DNA of 35,694 nucleotides from the NCBI GenBank assembly GCA_017627975.1, contig JAGAFT010000066.1, positions 1 through 35,694 on the forward strand, written 5' to 3'. This DNA comes from Oscillospiraceae bacterium. GTDB taxonomy: Bacteria > Bacillota_A > Clostridia > Oscillospirales > Oscillospiraceae. A model generated the notes under the pieces. The model ran no database searches. It worked only from the letters and a program-made list of their open reading frames with translations, and was not told where the DNA came from. A program made the position numbers and the translations under genes. This document shows, in pieces, positions 1 to 7,107 of the stretch (within the stretch, counting starts at the first letter, position 1; each line of letters starts with the position of its first letter).

Positions 1-441
1 GGCTTCCACCAGCTGTTTCAGGACCGGCTTTTCCCCCAGCATGATATCGTCGCCCAGCAGCACGGCAAAAGGCTCGTCGCCCACAAAGCTCTTCGCGCGC
101 CAGACGGCGTGTCCGAGGCCTTTGGTCTCCTTCTGGCGGAGAAAGAGGACATCCGCCATATCCGCAACCGCGCGGATCGTCTGGGCTTCCTTTTCCTTTC
201 CGTCCTTCAGGAGCCGCTCCTCCAGGTCCGGCGCATAGTCAAAGTAGTCCTCAATCGGGGATTTGCCCCGGTTGGTGATGATCAGGATCTGTTCCACACC
301 GGCGGCCACCGCTTCTTCCACGATGTACTGCAGAACCGGTTTATCCACCAGGGGCAGCATTTCCTTCGGGATGCTCTTGGTGTTGGGAAGCAGCCGGGTC
401 CCCAGCCCCGCCGCAGGGATAATCGCTTTTCTCACTTTCAT
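1..441 (-). CDS. galU: UTP-glucose-1-phosphate uridylyltransferase, N-terminal part (cut by window edge)
   Basis: The first 147 residues are visible; the gene continues past base 1. The enzyme makes UDP-glucose from UTP and glucose-1-phosphate in the cytoplasm, feeding glycolipid, teichoic acid and capsule synthesis. The N-terminus carries the nucleotidyltransferase signature AAGLGTRLLP near residues 10-19, then a PKEMLPLVDKP segment, and later GLGHAVW and LLGDD, all hallmarks of GalU. The family usual alanine in the LPATK segment is asparagine here (LPNTK). The ATG at 439-441 overlaps the queH stop in an ATGA arrangement, so it is translationally coupled as the last visible gene of the pilus operon. 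The family call is secure; only the catalytic C-terminal half cannot be checked. Confidence 0.95.
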   Translation of the reverse strand, partial: MKVRKAIIPAAGLGTRLLPNTKSIPKEMLPLVDKPVLQYIVEEAVAAGVEQILIITNRGKSPIEDYFDYAPDLEERLLKDGKEKEAQTIRAVADMADVLFLRQKETKGLGHAVWRAKSFVGDEPFAVLLGDDIMLGEKPVLKQLVEA

Positions 442-1091
442 GATTGCACCTCAGACTCTTTCTTTTCTTTCATACTCTCCATAGGAAGATCTTTTCTTAC
501 CGAGTATTCGCATCCGCAGTAATCCTGGCGGTAGATGCCGTACTGCTCACAGAGCTGTTTGGACCGCAGTTCCCTTCCGCGTTTTTTAAACTCGGACGGA
601 AGCCACGGGATGCCGAACTCCTCTGCAAACTGTTCACCCAGGGCGTTGATGCGCAGCGGATCCTTGTGGCGCGAAAGCGTCAGCGTACTGCAGAAGCAGT
701 CAAACCCCTCTTCCGCCCCGTAGGCGGCCGCTTCCCGCAGGCGGAGGCGAAAGCATTCCGTGCACCGCTTCCCGCCTTCCGGCTCATGCTCCAGTCCCTC
801 TGTCGCCCGGTACCACCGCTCGCTGTTTCTCGGCATGCAGATAAGCCGCACCCGCTCCTCCAGCCCCATGGCCCGAATCAGCTTCCGCTGCTCCTCCAGC
901 CGGAGGTCAAATTCCTCCTGAGGCCAGATATTCGGATTATACCAGAACAGCGTCACGTCAAAATACTGTGTCAGATACTCGAGAACCGGTGCGCTGCAGG
1001 GGCCGCAGCAGCTGTGCAGCAGCAGGCGGGGACGCTTCCCCGCCTGCCGGGCAATGATCCCGTCCAGCTCCTGCTGGTAATTACGCTTCAT
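438..1091 (-). CDS. queH: Epoxyqueuosine reductase QueH
   Basis: This 217-residue protein is of the QueH (formerly DUF208) family, which performs the last step of queuosine synthesis, reducing epoxyqueuosine in tRNA, and replaces cobalamin-dependent QueG in many anaerobes. The sequence shows the N-terminal SCCGPC cluster (Cys 28, 29 and 32), a central KRCTECF cysteine pair and a C-terminal YCGC pair, the cysteines expected for the iron-sulfur cluster and the adjacent metal site. It overlaps the Hpt gene upstream by 11 bases and galU downstream by 4, so it is part of the same transcript. Its link to pili is probably only shared transcription. No other queuosine gene is in the window. Confidence 0.93.
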   Translation of the reverse strand: MKRNYQQELDGIIARQAGKRPRLLLHSCCGPCSAPVLEYLTQYFDVTLFWYNPNIWPQEEFDLRLEEQRKLIRAMGLEERVRLICMPRNSERWYRATEGLEHEPEGGKRCTECFRLRLREAAAYGAEEGFDCFCSTLTLSRHKDPLRINALGEQFAEEFGIPWLPSEFKKRGRELRSKQLCEQYGIYRQDYCGCEYSVRKDLPMESMKEKKESEVQS

Positions 1092-1440
1092 CGCTCAGCT
1101 GCAGCAGTTTTTCTCTCTGCCTCAGGATCTCTCCCATCAGTACATGGCAGTCCGCCTCTGTCCCGGTCGCCGTCTCTGCGCGCAGAAGCTCTGTCAGATC
1201 CGAGGCCGGTTTGGAAAGCGGCGTCAGGGAGAGGTTTCCCAGCATGCCTTTCAGGGCATGCGCCGCCTCAAAGCCTTCCTTCCGGTCCCCCTGCTTAAGG
1301 GCGGTGTGCAGCCGTTCAAAGCCGGCGTCCCCCACCGCCATATTCACCAGGCGCAGATAGAACGCCTCGTTGTTCATGCAGCGCCCCAGGCCCTCGTCCA
1401 CATTTGCGCCGTATGCTCTGAGCTTTTCGATTGTCAGCAT
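1081..1440 (-). CDS. Hpt (histidine phosphotransfer) domain protein
   Basis: A 119-residue single-domain protein with the Hpt signature AHALKGMLGNLSL, in which His61 is the expected phospho-accepting residue and Lys64-Gly65 follow as in the family. Stand-alone Hpt proteins relay phosphate between hybrid kinases and response regulators in the cytoplasm. A very strong AGGAGG site lies just before the ATG. It sits in the pilus operon between a conserved hypothetical gene and queH, but no histidine kinase or receiver domain is present in the window, so its partners are unknown. Family assignment is fairly sure; a role in pilus control is inference from position. Confidence 0.85.
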   Translation of the reverse strand: MLTIEKLRAYGANVDEGLGRCMNNEAFYLRLVNMAVGDAGFERLHTALKQGDRKEGFEAAHALKGMLGNLSLTPLSKPASDLTELLRAETATGTEADCHVLMGEILRQREKLLQLSDEA

Positions 1441-1478
1441 GTTTTTTCCTCCTGCACCTTATTTCCGGATCTTTGAAA

Positions 1479-1982
1479 TCAGGCCTTCTGCCCCGCTTCG
1501 TCCTCTTCCGGGAACCAGGTGGTCTCCTTTTCGTCCCCCTGACTGACACTGTCCACTGCGCTTTCGATCAGTTTGATCATTTCCCAGACCGAGCGGAACT
1601 GAATGGTCCTGTCCTCTTCCATCCATGTGATTCTCCCCTGCCAGCTGCTGTTCTGCCGGTGCTGGACTCTTACAATGAAGGTCCCGATGTCTCCGTGTTG
1701 TGCCAGAAGCGTCTCGTCACTCATGATTCTTTTCCTTTCATGGATTCTGCCGTCCGGCTTCGGCTGCTCGCCGAAGGTCCGGCTGTTGGTTCCCGGGTAC
1801 GGAAAGCGCAGCCAGTCATATAGCTTTTCCATCCGCAGCGTCATCTGCCCGATTCCCTGAAAAGTGACCGGTGTCTCGCTGTAACTGTGGTAGAACACAC
1901 CGCCCAGCTCTCCTGCGTCATTCCGGTTGACACAGAGGACCACCCCGTTCGGTGCGCCGATGTACCATTGCGTCTTCTTCAT
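1479..1982 (-). CDS. Conserved hypothetical protein of the pilus operon (WQG-ITW motif)
   Basis: A 167-residue soluble protein with no signal peptide or membrane segment. I cannot name its function. The C-terminal half contains a short pattern, SSWQGRITWMEE followed by FRSVWEMIKLIESA, that I recall from small uncharacterised clostridial proteins; the rest is not recognised. The C-terminal tail is acidic. It begins 13 bases after the BTAD regulator stop and ends 38 bases before the Hpt gene, so it is co-transcribed with both. A regulatory or adaptor role is only a guess from these neighbours. Confidence 0.75.
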   Translation of the reverse strand: MKKTQWYIGAPNGVVLCVNRNDAGELGGVFYHSYSETPVTFQGIGQMTLRMEKLYDWLRFPYPGTNSRTFGEQPKPDGRIHERKRIMSDETLLAQHGDIGTFIVRVQHRQNSSWQGRITWMEEDRTIQFRSVWEMIKLIESAVDSVSQGDEKETTWFPEEDEAGQKA

Positions 1983-1995
1983 ACCGCCGTAGCCC

Positions 1996-3243
1996 TCACT
2001 GCTGCTCCCGCATGCTTGGGTCCGTCAGTTCCAGCGGCGGCACCCAGAAGACGGAGTTGACGTAGTATTGGATCTTGGTCCTCTGCCGTCCGACCAGGAA
2101 GCGCTCGTTGATTCGTTTCTGTACCACGCCGCAGTTTTCGCGGGTGGTATTGACCAGAAGCGCCAGATACTGTCCCTTTCCGTACTGGCACATCGCGTCG
2201 CCCCGCCGGATGGACCGTCGGACCGAGTCCCCCATCCGTTTGGTAAGCTCTTCCAGCATCGGTCCCTCGCGCAGCGGGTTGCCCTTGCCGTCAATCACCG
2301 TGCACAGCATCAGGTAAACCGACTGTCCGCCGCGTTCCAGCATCCGCTCCACCATGCGGTAGATTCCCACAAAGATCGGGTAACTGACAAGATATCCTCC
2401 CGGGAAGTCATCTTCCTTTCCGGACAGCTCCGTCTGAATCACGTCCAGTGTCTCGTGCTGGTGCTGCATCTCGGCACCCAGCCGCTCAAGCTGCTTGAGC
2501 ATCTTTCTGGAGGGACGCAGCCCCTGTTCGTTGAAGTAGAGCTGCACGGTGTCGTCATAGAGCTGACGCGCTTCGTCATAGCGGCCAAGCGACACCAGCG
2601 CCTCCATGATCAGCGTTTCCCAGTCTGCCAGCGGATCGATTTTCGAGGCCAGCGCACCGAGTTCTTCCAGCTGGAAGTAGTCCTGGTTCTGCCGCAGCAT
2701 GGCAGCGCCATGTTCCACACAGGCGCAGAACAGCGCCTTCAGCCGCCTCGCCTCCTGCGCAACCCAGATCACCGCCGTCTGGTTCGGCAGAAACTCGCCG
2801 GTATACCAGTGTGCCGCTTCCTGATACAGCGCGATTTTGACCTCCGGATTCTCCTCGGCTTCGGCCTCATGGCAGAGCCGTTCAAATTCCGTCGCATCCT
2901 CGACCAGCGGAATCGCTTCCGTCCAGAAAAACACACCTTTGCGCTGCTCGATGTAGTTGACCGGCGGCAGCCCTGCCTTCTGCAGCTTCTTTTTCGTATT
3001 ATAGATGACGCTCTGCAGGGCATGGTGCACATTCGCCATGTCCCGCTCTTCAAACAGCAGCTCCTCCAGGCGGTCCCTGGATACGCCGTGGGCGCGGTTA
3101 TGGATCAGAATCTGCAGAAGGGACGTCAGCTGCGACTCGCTCGCCTTGGAGCCGCCGGCGATCAGCTTCCCGTTCCAGCGTACGGAGAAGCCGCCGAGCA
3201 TTCTCACATACAGGACATCCTGTTTGGCCTCTGTCATCCTCAT
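1996..3243 (-). CDS. SARP/BTAD-type transcriptional regulator with degenerate GGDEF-like C-terminus
   Basis: A 415-residue protein. Residues about 12-110 look like an OmpR-type winged helix (opening LGGFSVRWNG), residues about 115-255 like the bacterial transcriptional activator domain built of TPR-like helices, and residues about 285-405 like a diguanylate cyclase fold. In the last part the position of the GGDEF loop reads GKGQY (residues 355-359, in YGKGQYLALL), so cyclase activity is not expected. The ATG at 3241-3243 is chosen because GAGGAAAAG lies 4-7 bases upstream; an in-frame extension to 3405 would run back over the end of the preceding pilT gene and has no signal of its own. It is co-transcribed with the pilus genes and may control them or sense a nucleotide. 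Confidence 0.82.
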   Translation of the reverse strand: MRMTEAKQDVLYVRMLGGFSVRWNGKLIAGGSKASESQLTSLLQILIHNRAHGVSRDRLEELLFEERDMANVHHALQSVIYNTKKKLQKAGLPPVNYIEQRKGVFFWTEAIPLVEDATEFERLCHEAEAEENPEVKIALYQEAAHWYTGEFLPNQTAVIWVAQEARRLKALFCACVEHGAAMLRQNQDYFQLEELGALASKIDPLADWETLIMEALVSLGRYDEARQLYDDTVQLYFNEQGLRPSRKMLKQLERLGAEMQHQHETLDVIQTELSGKEDDFPGGYLVSYPIFVGIYRMVERMLERGGQSVYLMLCTVIDGKGNPLREGPMLEELTKRMGDSVRRSIRRGDAMCQYGKGQYLALLVNTTRENCGVVQKRINERFLVGRQRTKIQYYVNSVFWVPPLELTDPSMREQQ

Positions 3244-3290
3244 TTTCTTTTCCTCTTTGCAATCATGAGCCTGTCCGTCTGCTGTCGGAC

Positions 3291-4349
3291 TCAGAGGCTC
3301 AGCCGTTTTACCATGTTTTCGTAATTGACGCAGGAGAGCAGCGCGGTGTCTTTCGTGATCTTTTTCTCCCGATAAAGCTTGAGGAGGCTTCCGTCCATGG
3401 TGCACATACCATCCGCCGCGCCGGCCTGCATGGCCGACTCCAGCTGGTGGAGCTTGTCTTCCCGGATCATATTCTGGATCGCCGTGGTGGATTTCATGAT
3501 TTCAAATACGGCGGTCTGTCCGCCGTCTACAGACGGAACGAGCTGCTGGCAGACGACGCCTTTCAGGATCTGCGCCAGCTGGATCTTGACCTGCTTCTGC
3601 TGATTGGCGGGGAACACATCCAGGATCCGGTTGATGGTGTTTGCCGCGCTGCTGGTATGCAGGGTGCTCAGCAGCAGGACGCCGGTTTCCGCCGCGGTCA
3701 TGGCGGCCGAGATGGTGTCATAATCCCGCATCTCTCCAAGAAGGATCACGTCCGGGCTCTCGCGCAGCGCCGAGCGCAGCGATTCCAGATACCCCGGCGT
3801 GTCGATGGAAATCTCTCGCTGGGTGACGATGGCCTTATCGTGCCGGTGAATGTATTCGATCGGGTCCTCCATGGTGATGATATGGCAGTCCCGGCTGCGG
3901 TTGATGCGGTCGATCATGCAGGCCAGCGTGGTGGATTTTCCGGTTCCGGCCGAGCCGGTAATCAGCACCAGGCCCTTTTTGTTGTCCGCGAGGGAGAGCA
4001 CGCTCTCCGGAATCCCCAGCTTCACCGGATCAGGCAGGCCGAAATGAATCACACGGACCACCGCGGCAAGAGACCCGCGCTGGCGGAACACGTTTACCCG
4101 GAAACGTCCCAGGTGCGATACCGCGAAGGAAAAGTCGTCGTCTACGCCGTTGTCCAGATTGATGCGCTGCCGGTGGGCGATTTCATAGATGGCATCCACC
4201 AGCGTGCCGATATCGTCCGGGCGAAGAAAGTCCTCCCGGGACCGCTCCTGGCGTCCGCCGCACTTAAAGGTGACCGGCAGCCCCGCCACCAGAAAGATAT
4301 CCGCCGCATCCAGCTCGATTGCCTTCTGCAGGATTTCCAATATGGTCAT
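3291..4349 (-). CDS. pilT: PilT-family type IV pilus ATPase
   Basis: A 352-residue hexameric secretion ATPase of the PilT branch. Visible motifs are Walker A GSAGTGKST (132-140), an Asp box around ITMEDPIEY (158-166), Walker B VILLGEMRD (201-209), a His box STLHTSSA (228-235), and a C-terminal AIQNMIREDK (290-299) matching the AIRNLIRE retraction motif that is characteristic of PilT rather than PilB. It should power pilus retraction at the inner face of the membrane. The ATG at 4347-4349 overlaps the stop of the upstream gene as ATGA; a longer in-frame start at 4370 is less likely. No extension ATPase (PilB) is in the window. Confidence 0.93.
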   Translation of the reverse strand: MTILEILQKAIELDAADIFLVAGLPVTFKCGGRQERSREDFLRPDDIGTLVDAIYEIAHRQRINLDNGVDDDFSFAVSHLGRFRVNVFRQRGSLAAVVRVIHFGLPDPVKLGIPESVLSLADNKKGLVLITGSAGTGKSTTLACMIDRINRSRDCHIITMEDPIEYIHRHDKAIVTQREISIDTPGYLESLRSALRESPDVILLGEMRDYDTISAAMTAAETGVLLLSTLHTSSAANTINRILDVFPANQQKQVKIQLAQILKGVVCQQLVPSVDGGQTAVFEIMKSTTAIQNMIREDKLHQLESAMQAGAADGMCTMDGSLLKLYREKKITKDTALLSCVNYENMVKRLSL

Positions 4350-4753
4350 GGCATCATTCCTCCGTCCCAAAGATCTCCGATGCTGTCGTCTTCGACCCAG
4401 CCTTTTTCCTGCCGCCAGGAGACCACGGCGAAGCCTGCCTCCCGGTCCGACCGAAAGCCGATCCGCAGGCTGGCGCCGTCCTGTTCAACTTCCGTCCAGT
4501 AAACCCCCGCGGCATCGCGCTCCCAGTCCATAAGACCGTAGTCTCCGGGGTCCGTTTCGCTCAGGTCGCGAAGGAATTCCTGTCCCTGCCGCTCCAGCGC
4601 GTAACGGGTCTGTACCGTCTGTGCATATTTCTCCGCCAGGCGCAGATCCGCCCGCGCCGTGGTAAAGGTCAGAATGGCCAGCGTCGTGACGCAGATGCTG
4701 ATCACCGTCAGAAGCAGCGCCAGCGGTCCAAGCTTGATCGGTACCTGTTTCAA
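4346..4753 (-). CDS. Small pilin-like membrane protein of the pilus operon
   Basis: A 135-residue protein with one N-terminal hydrophobic helix (about residues 9-31) followed by a soluble, charged domain, the architecture of a minor pilin or pseudopilin. The segment LGPLALLLTVISI resembles a prepilin N-terminus in having Gly just before the helix, but there is no Glu at the fifth position, so processing by a prepilin peptidase is uncertain. It is coupled by 4-base overlaps to the genes on both sides and lies directly upstream of pilT. Residues 40-65 could form a coiled coil. I do not recognise a named family. Confidence 0.72.
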   Translation of the reverse strand: MKQVPIKLGPLALLLTVISICVTTLAILTFTTARADLRLAEKYAQTVQTRYALERQGQEFLRDLSETDPGDYGLMDWERDAAGVYWTEVEQDGASLRIGFRSDREAGFAVVSWRQEKGWVEDDSIGDLWDGGMMP

Positions 4754-5202
4754 GCGCTCACCCCCGTCCGAAAGCGTTCCGTCTCCAGGCGGTAAACCGG
4801 CGCTTCCGCGTCATCGCAGCGGACCTCCGCCACACTGTGGACCAGGATCCCGTTTTCCGTTTCTTCCGGAAGCCAGGTCACGTCCACCCGGTAGCTTCCT
4901 TCGGCATCCGGATTCAGGTCGCTGTCATAACAGGCTGTCACACCGGCTGTATCCGCCATAAGAACCGCATTGTCATTGTCATTCAGCAGCGTCAGCAGAT
5001 CCTCCGGGGTTTCGCTTGCAGAGACGGCTTCCAGCGCATTCTGCGCGAGGATCACCGCGCCGTTCAGCTGTTTCGCTCTCGTGCTCTGCATCTGGGCCAG
5101 GCCGAACACCTGTGTCAGGACCAGGATGATCAGCACGAATACCACGATCAGCATCAGCGTCTCCAGGTAGAAGCCCGTGATGTGGCTGTGTTTTTTCATC
5201 AT
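4750..5202 (-). CDS. Type IV pilin-like protein (PilV-like)
   Basis: A 150-residue protein with a short basic leader (KKHSHITG), then FYLETLMLIVVFVLIILVL, a pilin-like hydrophobic helix, and a polar C-terminal domain containing only two cysteines. The Gly-Phe junction resembles a prepilin peptidase site, but Glu falls at position +4 of the mature form rather than the canonical +5. It is linked to the preceding and following genes by 4-base overlaps. Best read as a minor pilin placed in or primed under the pilus; the major pilin is not obvious in this window. Confidence 0.75.
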   Translation of the reverse strand: MMKKHSHITGFYLETLMLIVVFVLIILVLTQVFGLAQMQSTRAKQLNGAVILAQNALEAVSASETPEDLLTLLNDNDNAVLMADTAGVTACYDSDLNPDAEGSYRVDVTWLPEETENGILVHSVAEVRCDDAEAPVYRLETERFRTGVSA

Positions 5203-5663
5203 CCTTTCCTCCCGCTGCGCAGGTGCAGCAGAACGCTTCCCGCATCGGTCCTCAGCTTCAGAAGATTTCCGGGGAGCTTTTCCGCTTCAAACCGCTCCGT
5301 CATGCCGAGCCTCTGTGCCTCCTCCGGATTCAGCGCGGCATCCGCCGAGGCATAGTCCTCCAGCAGCATGCCGTCTTTCCGGTAAATCCTCAGGGCATAG
5401 CCGCTGCTGCCGTCCGCCAGGGCAAGCACCTGTCCGACCTCCGGTTCTTCCGTCAGGGAAACGGCGTCCGCGGCGTCATAGGCCTTGACCGTTGTCGAGA
5501 GATAGGACAGCAGCGCGCGGCTCTGCATGTTGTCGTTCTGCCCTTTCACGGTGTTGCGGTAACTCTGGGCGCCGAACACCACCAGCAGAAAGAACCCCGC
5601 CAGAAACAGCGCGGCAACCCCGACGGTATAGAAACCAAGGGAAAAATGGCGCTCTTTCCTCAC
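5199..5663 (-). CDS. Pilus-operon membrane protein, possibly DUF4860-like
   Basis: A 154-residue protein with an N-terminal hydrophobic helix (about residues 12-31, following LGFYTVGV) and an extracytoplasmic domain. The leader resembles a prepilin end (Gly-Phe-Tyr) but lacks the conserved Glu. The general build reminds me of the DUF4860 proteins found beside clostridial pilus genes; this is from memory and needs a profile search. Translation starts at GTG (5661-5663), supported by GAGGAGG seven bases upstream. Its stop overlaps the next gene as ATGA. Likely a minor pilin or pilus assembly accessory. Confidence 0.7.
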   Translation of the reverse strand: MRKERHFSLGFYTVGVAALFLAGFFLLVVFGAQSYRNTVKGQNDNMQSRALLSYLSTTVKAYDAADAVSLTEEPEVGQVLALADGSSGYALRIYRKDGMLLEDYASADAALNPEEAQRLGMTERFEAEKLPGNLLKLRTDAGSVLLHLRSGRKG

Positions 5664-5711
5664 GGTCTGTCCTCCTCTCTTTTAAATCTTCTGTCCGCTC
5701 CCGCCTTCCGC

Positions 5712-6023
5712 TCAGCGCATGGTGACGCGCACCGTGGGCGGAAGATTGGACGCAAAGGCCTCATAGGTCACATAGAAGTCTTCCCTGTTCACCTGAAGGC
5801 CGTAGTTCTCTTCAAGATACTGAAGGTCCGATGGATAAGCCCCCTCCACCGCATAGCACTGGAGGGCACTGCGCTGGACCGCTTCCCGGATGGCGGCGGC
5901 ACTTCCTTCGTCGAGGCCTTTGCCCCCGTCGGAGAAAATCAGCGCCAGCGCCCCAAGCAGCAGCAGAAGCAGCAGGACCCAAAGGATCCAGCTTTTCCGT
6001 TTTGCCCGTCTGTCGGAATACAT
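5712..6023 (-). CDS. Small single-pass membrane protein of the pilus operon
   Basis: A 103-residue protein with a basic N-terminus (RRAKRKS), one leucine-rich membrane helix (about residues 12-29) and an external domain with AVEGAYPSDLQYLEENYGL and a C-terminal NLPPTVRV segment. The YPSDLQYLEENYG stretch resembles the region of pseudopilins (GspG/PilE-like) where a short YP motif follows an alpha helix of the form IREAVQRSALQCY. It has no prepilin cleavage site. Good ribosome binding site GGGAGA. It lies between the PilC platform gene and the minor pilin genes, so a structural pilus role is likely. Confidence 0.72.
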   Translation of the reverse strand: MYSDRRAKRKSWILWVLLLLLLLGALALIFSDGGKGLDEGSAAAIREAVQRSALQCYAVEGAYPSDLQYLEENYGLQVNREDFYVTYEAFASNLPPTVRVTMR

Positions 6024-6036
6024 GGCTCTTTCTCCC

Positions 6037-7083
6037 TCAGGCGATGGCGTTCATCATACCGATCAGCGGCAGCATCACGCTCAGCAGAGACAGCCCCACC
6101 GTAAACATCAGCACCCCCGACAGAAGCGGGTCGACGATCCCCACCAGGCGGTCCACCAGACTGCCGCAGTTTTCTTCCAGCAGCCCGGTGAGCCTCGCGA
6201 GCACGTGCTCCATGTTGCCGCTCCGTTCTCCGGCCAGAAGCATGCGTCCGTAAACCGGTTCAAAGAGATCCTCGTCGTAGGCCGCCTGGGCAATGCTGTG
6301 CCCCTGCTCCATGCGGATGACGCAGCGCTTCAGCTTCTCTTCCACCGGCTCACAGTCGGTCATCGGAAGGCTGTTGAGCACCGCTTCGTCCTGCATCTCG
6401 CCGCTGGCAAGAAAGGTGCCCAGAGCCGAGGTAAAGCGGAACATGCCCATATTCTCCAGAATTGAAGCGCAGAGCTCATTCTTTCTCAGGATTGCCTCGA
6501 CCTTCTTCCGCTTTCCGCTCCTCCAGAGCAGAAGCCCTGCGACCAGTCCGGCCGCCAGAACCAGCATCAGAACCAGCGCGAACCAGCAGAACACATACGC
6601 CAGGCGCACATAGCTGTAGCTTGAGGCCGCAAGGCTCCCGGTCAGGTTGTCGTAGACGTCGGTAAACGCAGGCAGAACCATCATCAGCATCACGGACAGC
6701 ACCGCGATGATCAGCACCAGCATTGCCGCGGGATAGGTCACGGCATTGCGCAGCTTCTCCGAGATGGTTTTCTGGTCGGCATAATATCGGGCCAGCCGGA
6801 AGAGAATGTCCTCCAGGCGGCCGGAGCTCTCCCCTGCCTGAACCATCCGCAGCGCATAGTCCGGAAAAACTCCGCTTTCCTTCATCGCCGCAGCCAGGCC
6901 GAAGCCCTGATCCACCTGCTGCTTCATGACGCCGAGGGCTTCCTCCAGAACGCCGCTTCCGTGCGTCCGGTCGCTCTGGAGCAGTGTGATGGCCTCATCC
7001 GTCTGGATCCCGGCCTGTATCATCATCGCCATGCTCTCACAGAACGCGCTGACCCCCAGATCATCCAGTTTCTTTCCGCTCAT
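6037..7083 (-). CDS. pilC: Type II secretion F / PilC-family platform protein
   Basis: A 348-residue polytopic protein of the T2SSF family, the inner-membrane platform on which the pilus ATPases act. Two cytoplasmic helical repeats are visible, one near residues 12-90 with MVQAGESSGRLEDIL and one near residues 215-300 with MLLAGERSGNMEHVL, each followed by membrane segments (about 112-140, 160-190 and 318-345). The length is slightly shorter than Gram-negative PilC (about 400) because the N-terminal extension is missing. It follows the transglutaminase gene by 24 bases and precedes the small pilin-like genes. Family assignment is secure. Confidence 0.92.
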   Translation of the reverse strand: MSGKKLDDLGVSAFCESMAMMIQAGIQTDEAITLLQSDRTHGSGVLEEALGVMKQQVDQGFGLAAAMKESGVFPDYALRMVQAGESSGRLEDILFRLARYYADQKTISEKLRNAVTYPAAMLVLIIAVLSVMLMMVLPAFTDVYDNLTGSLAASSYSYVRLAYVFCWFALVLMLVLAAGLVAGLLLWRSGKRKKVEAILRKNELCASILENMGMFRFTSALGTFLASGEMQDEAVLNSLPMTDCEPVEEKLKRCVIRMEQGHSIAQAAYDEDLFEPVYGRMLLAGERSGNMEHVLARLTGLLEENCGSLVDRLVGIVDPLLSGVLMFTVGLSLLSVMLPLIGMMNAIA

Positions 7084-7107
7084 TGCTTCACCGCCTGCCT
7101 CATGAAA

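Noticed and set aside
3244..3405. Longer start of the BTAD regulator at 3405
   Set aside because: It would overlap the pilT gene by over 100 bases and has no ribosome binding site; ATG 3243 has one.
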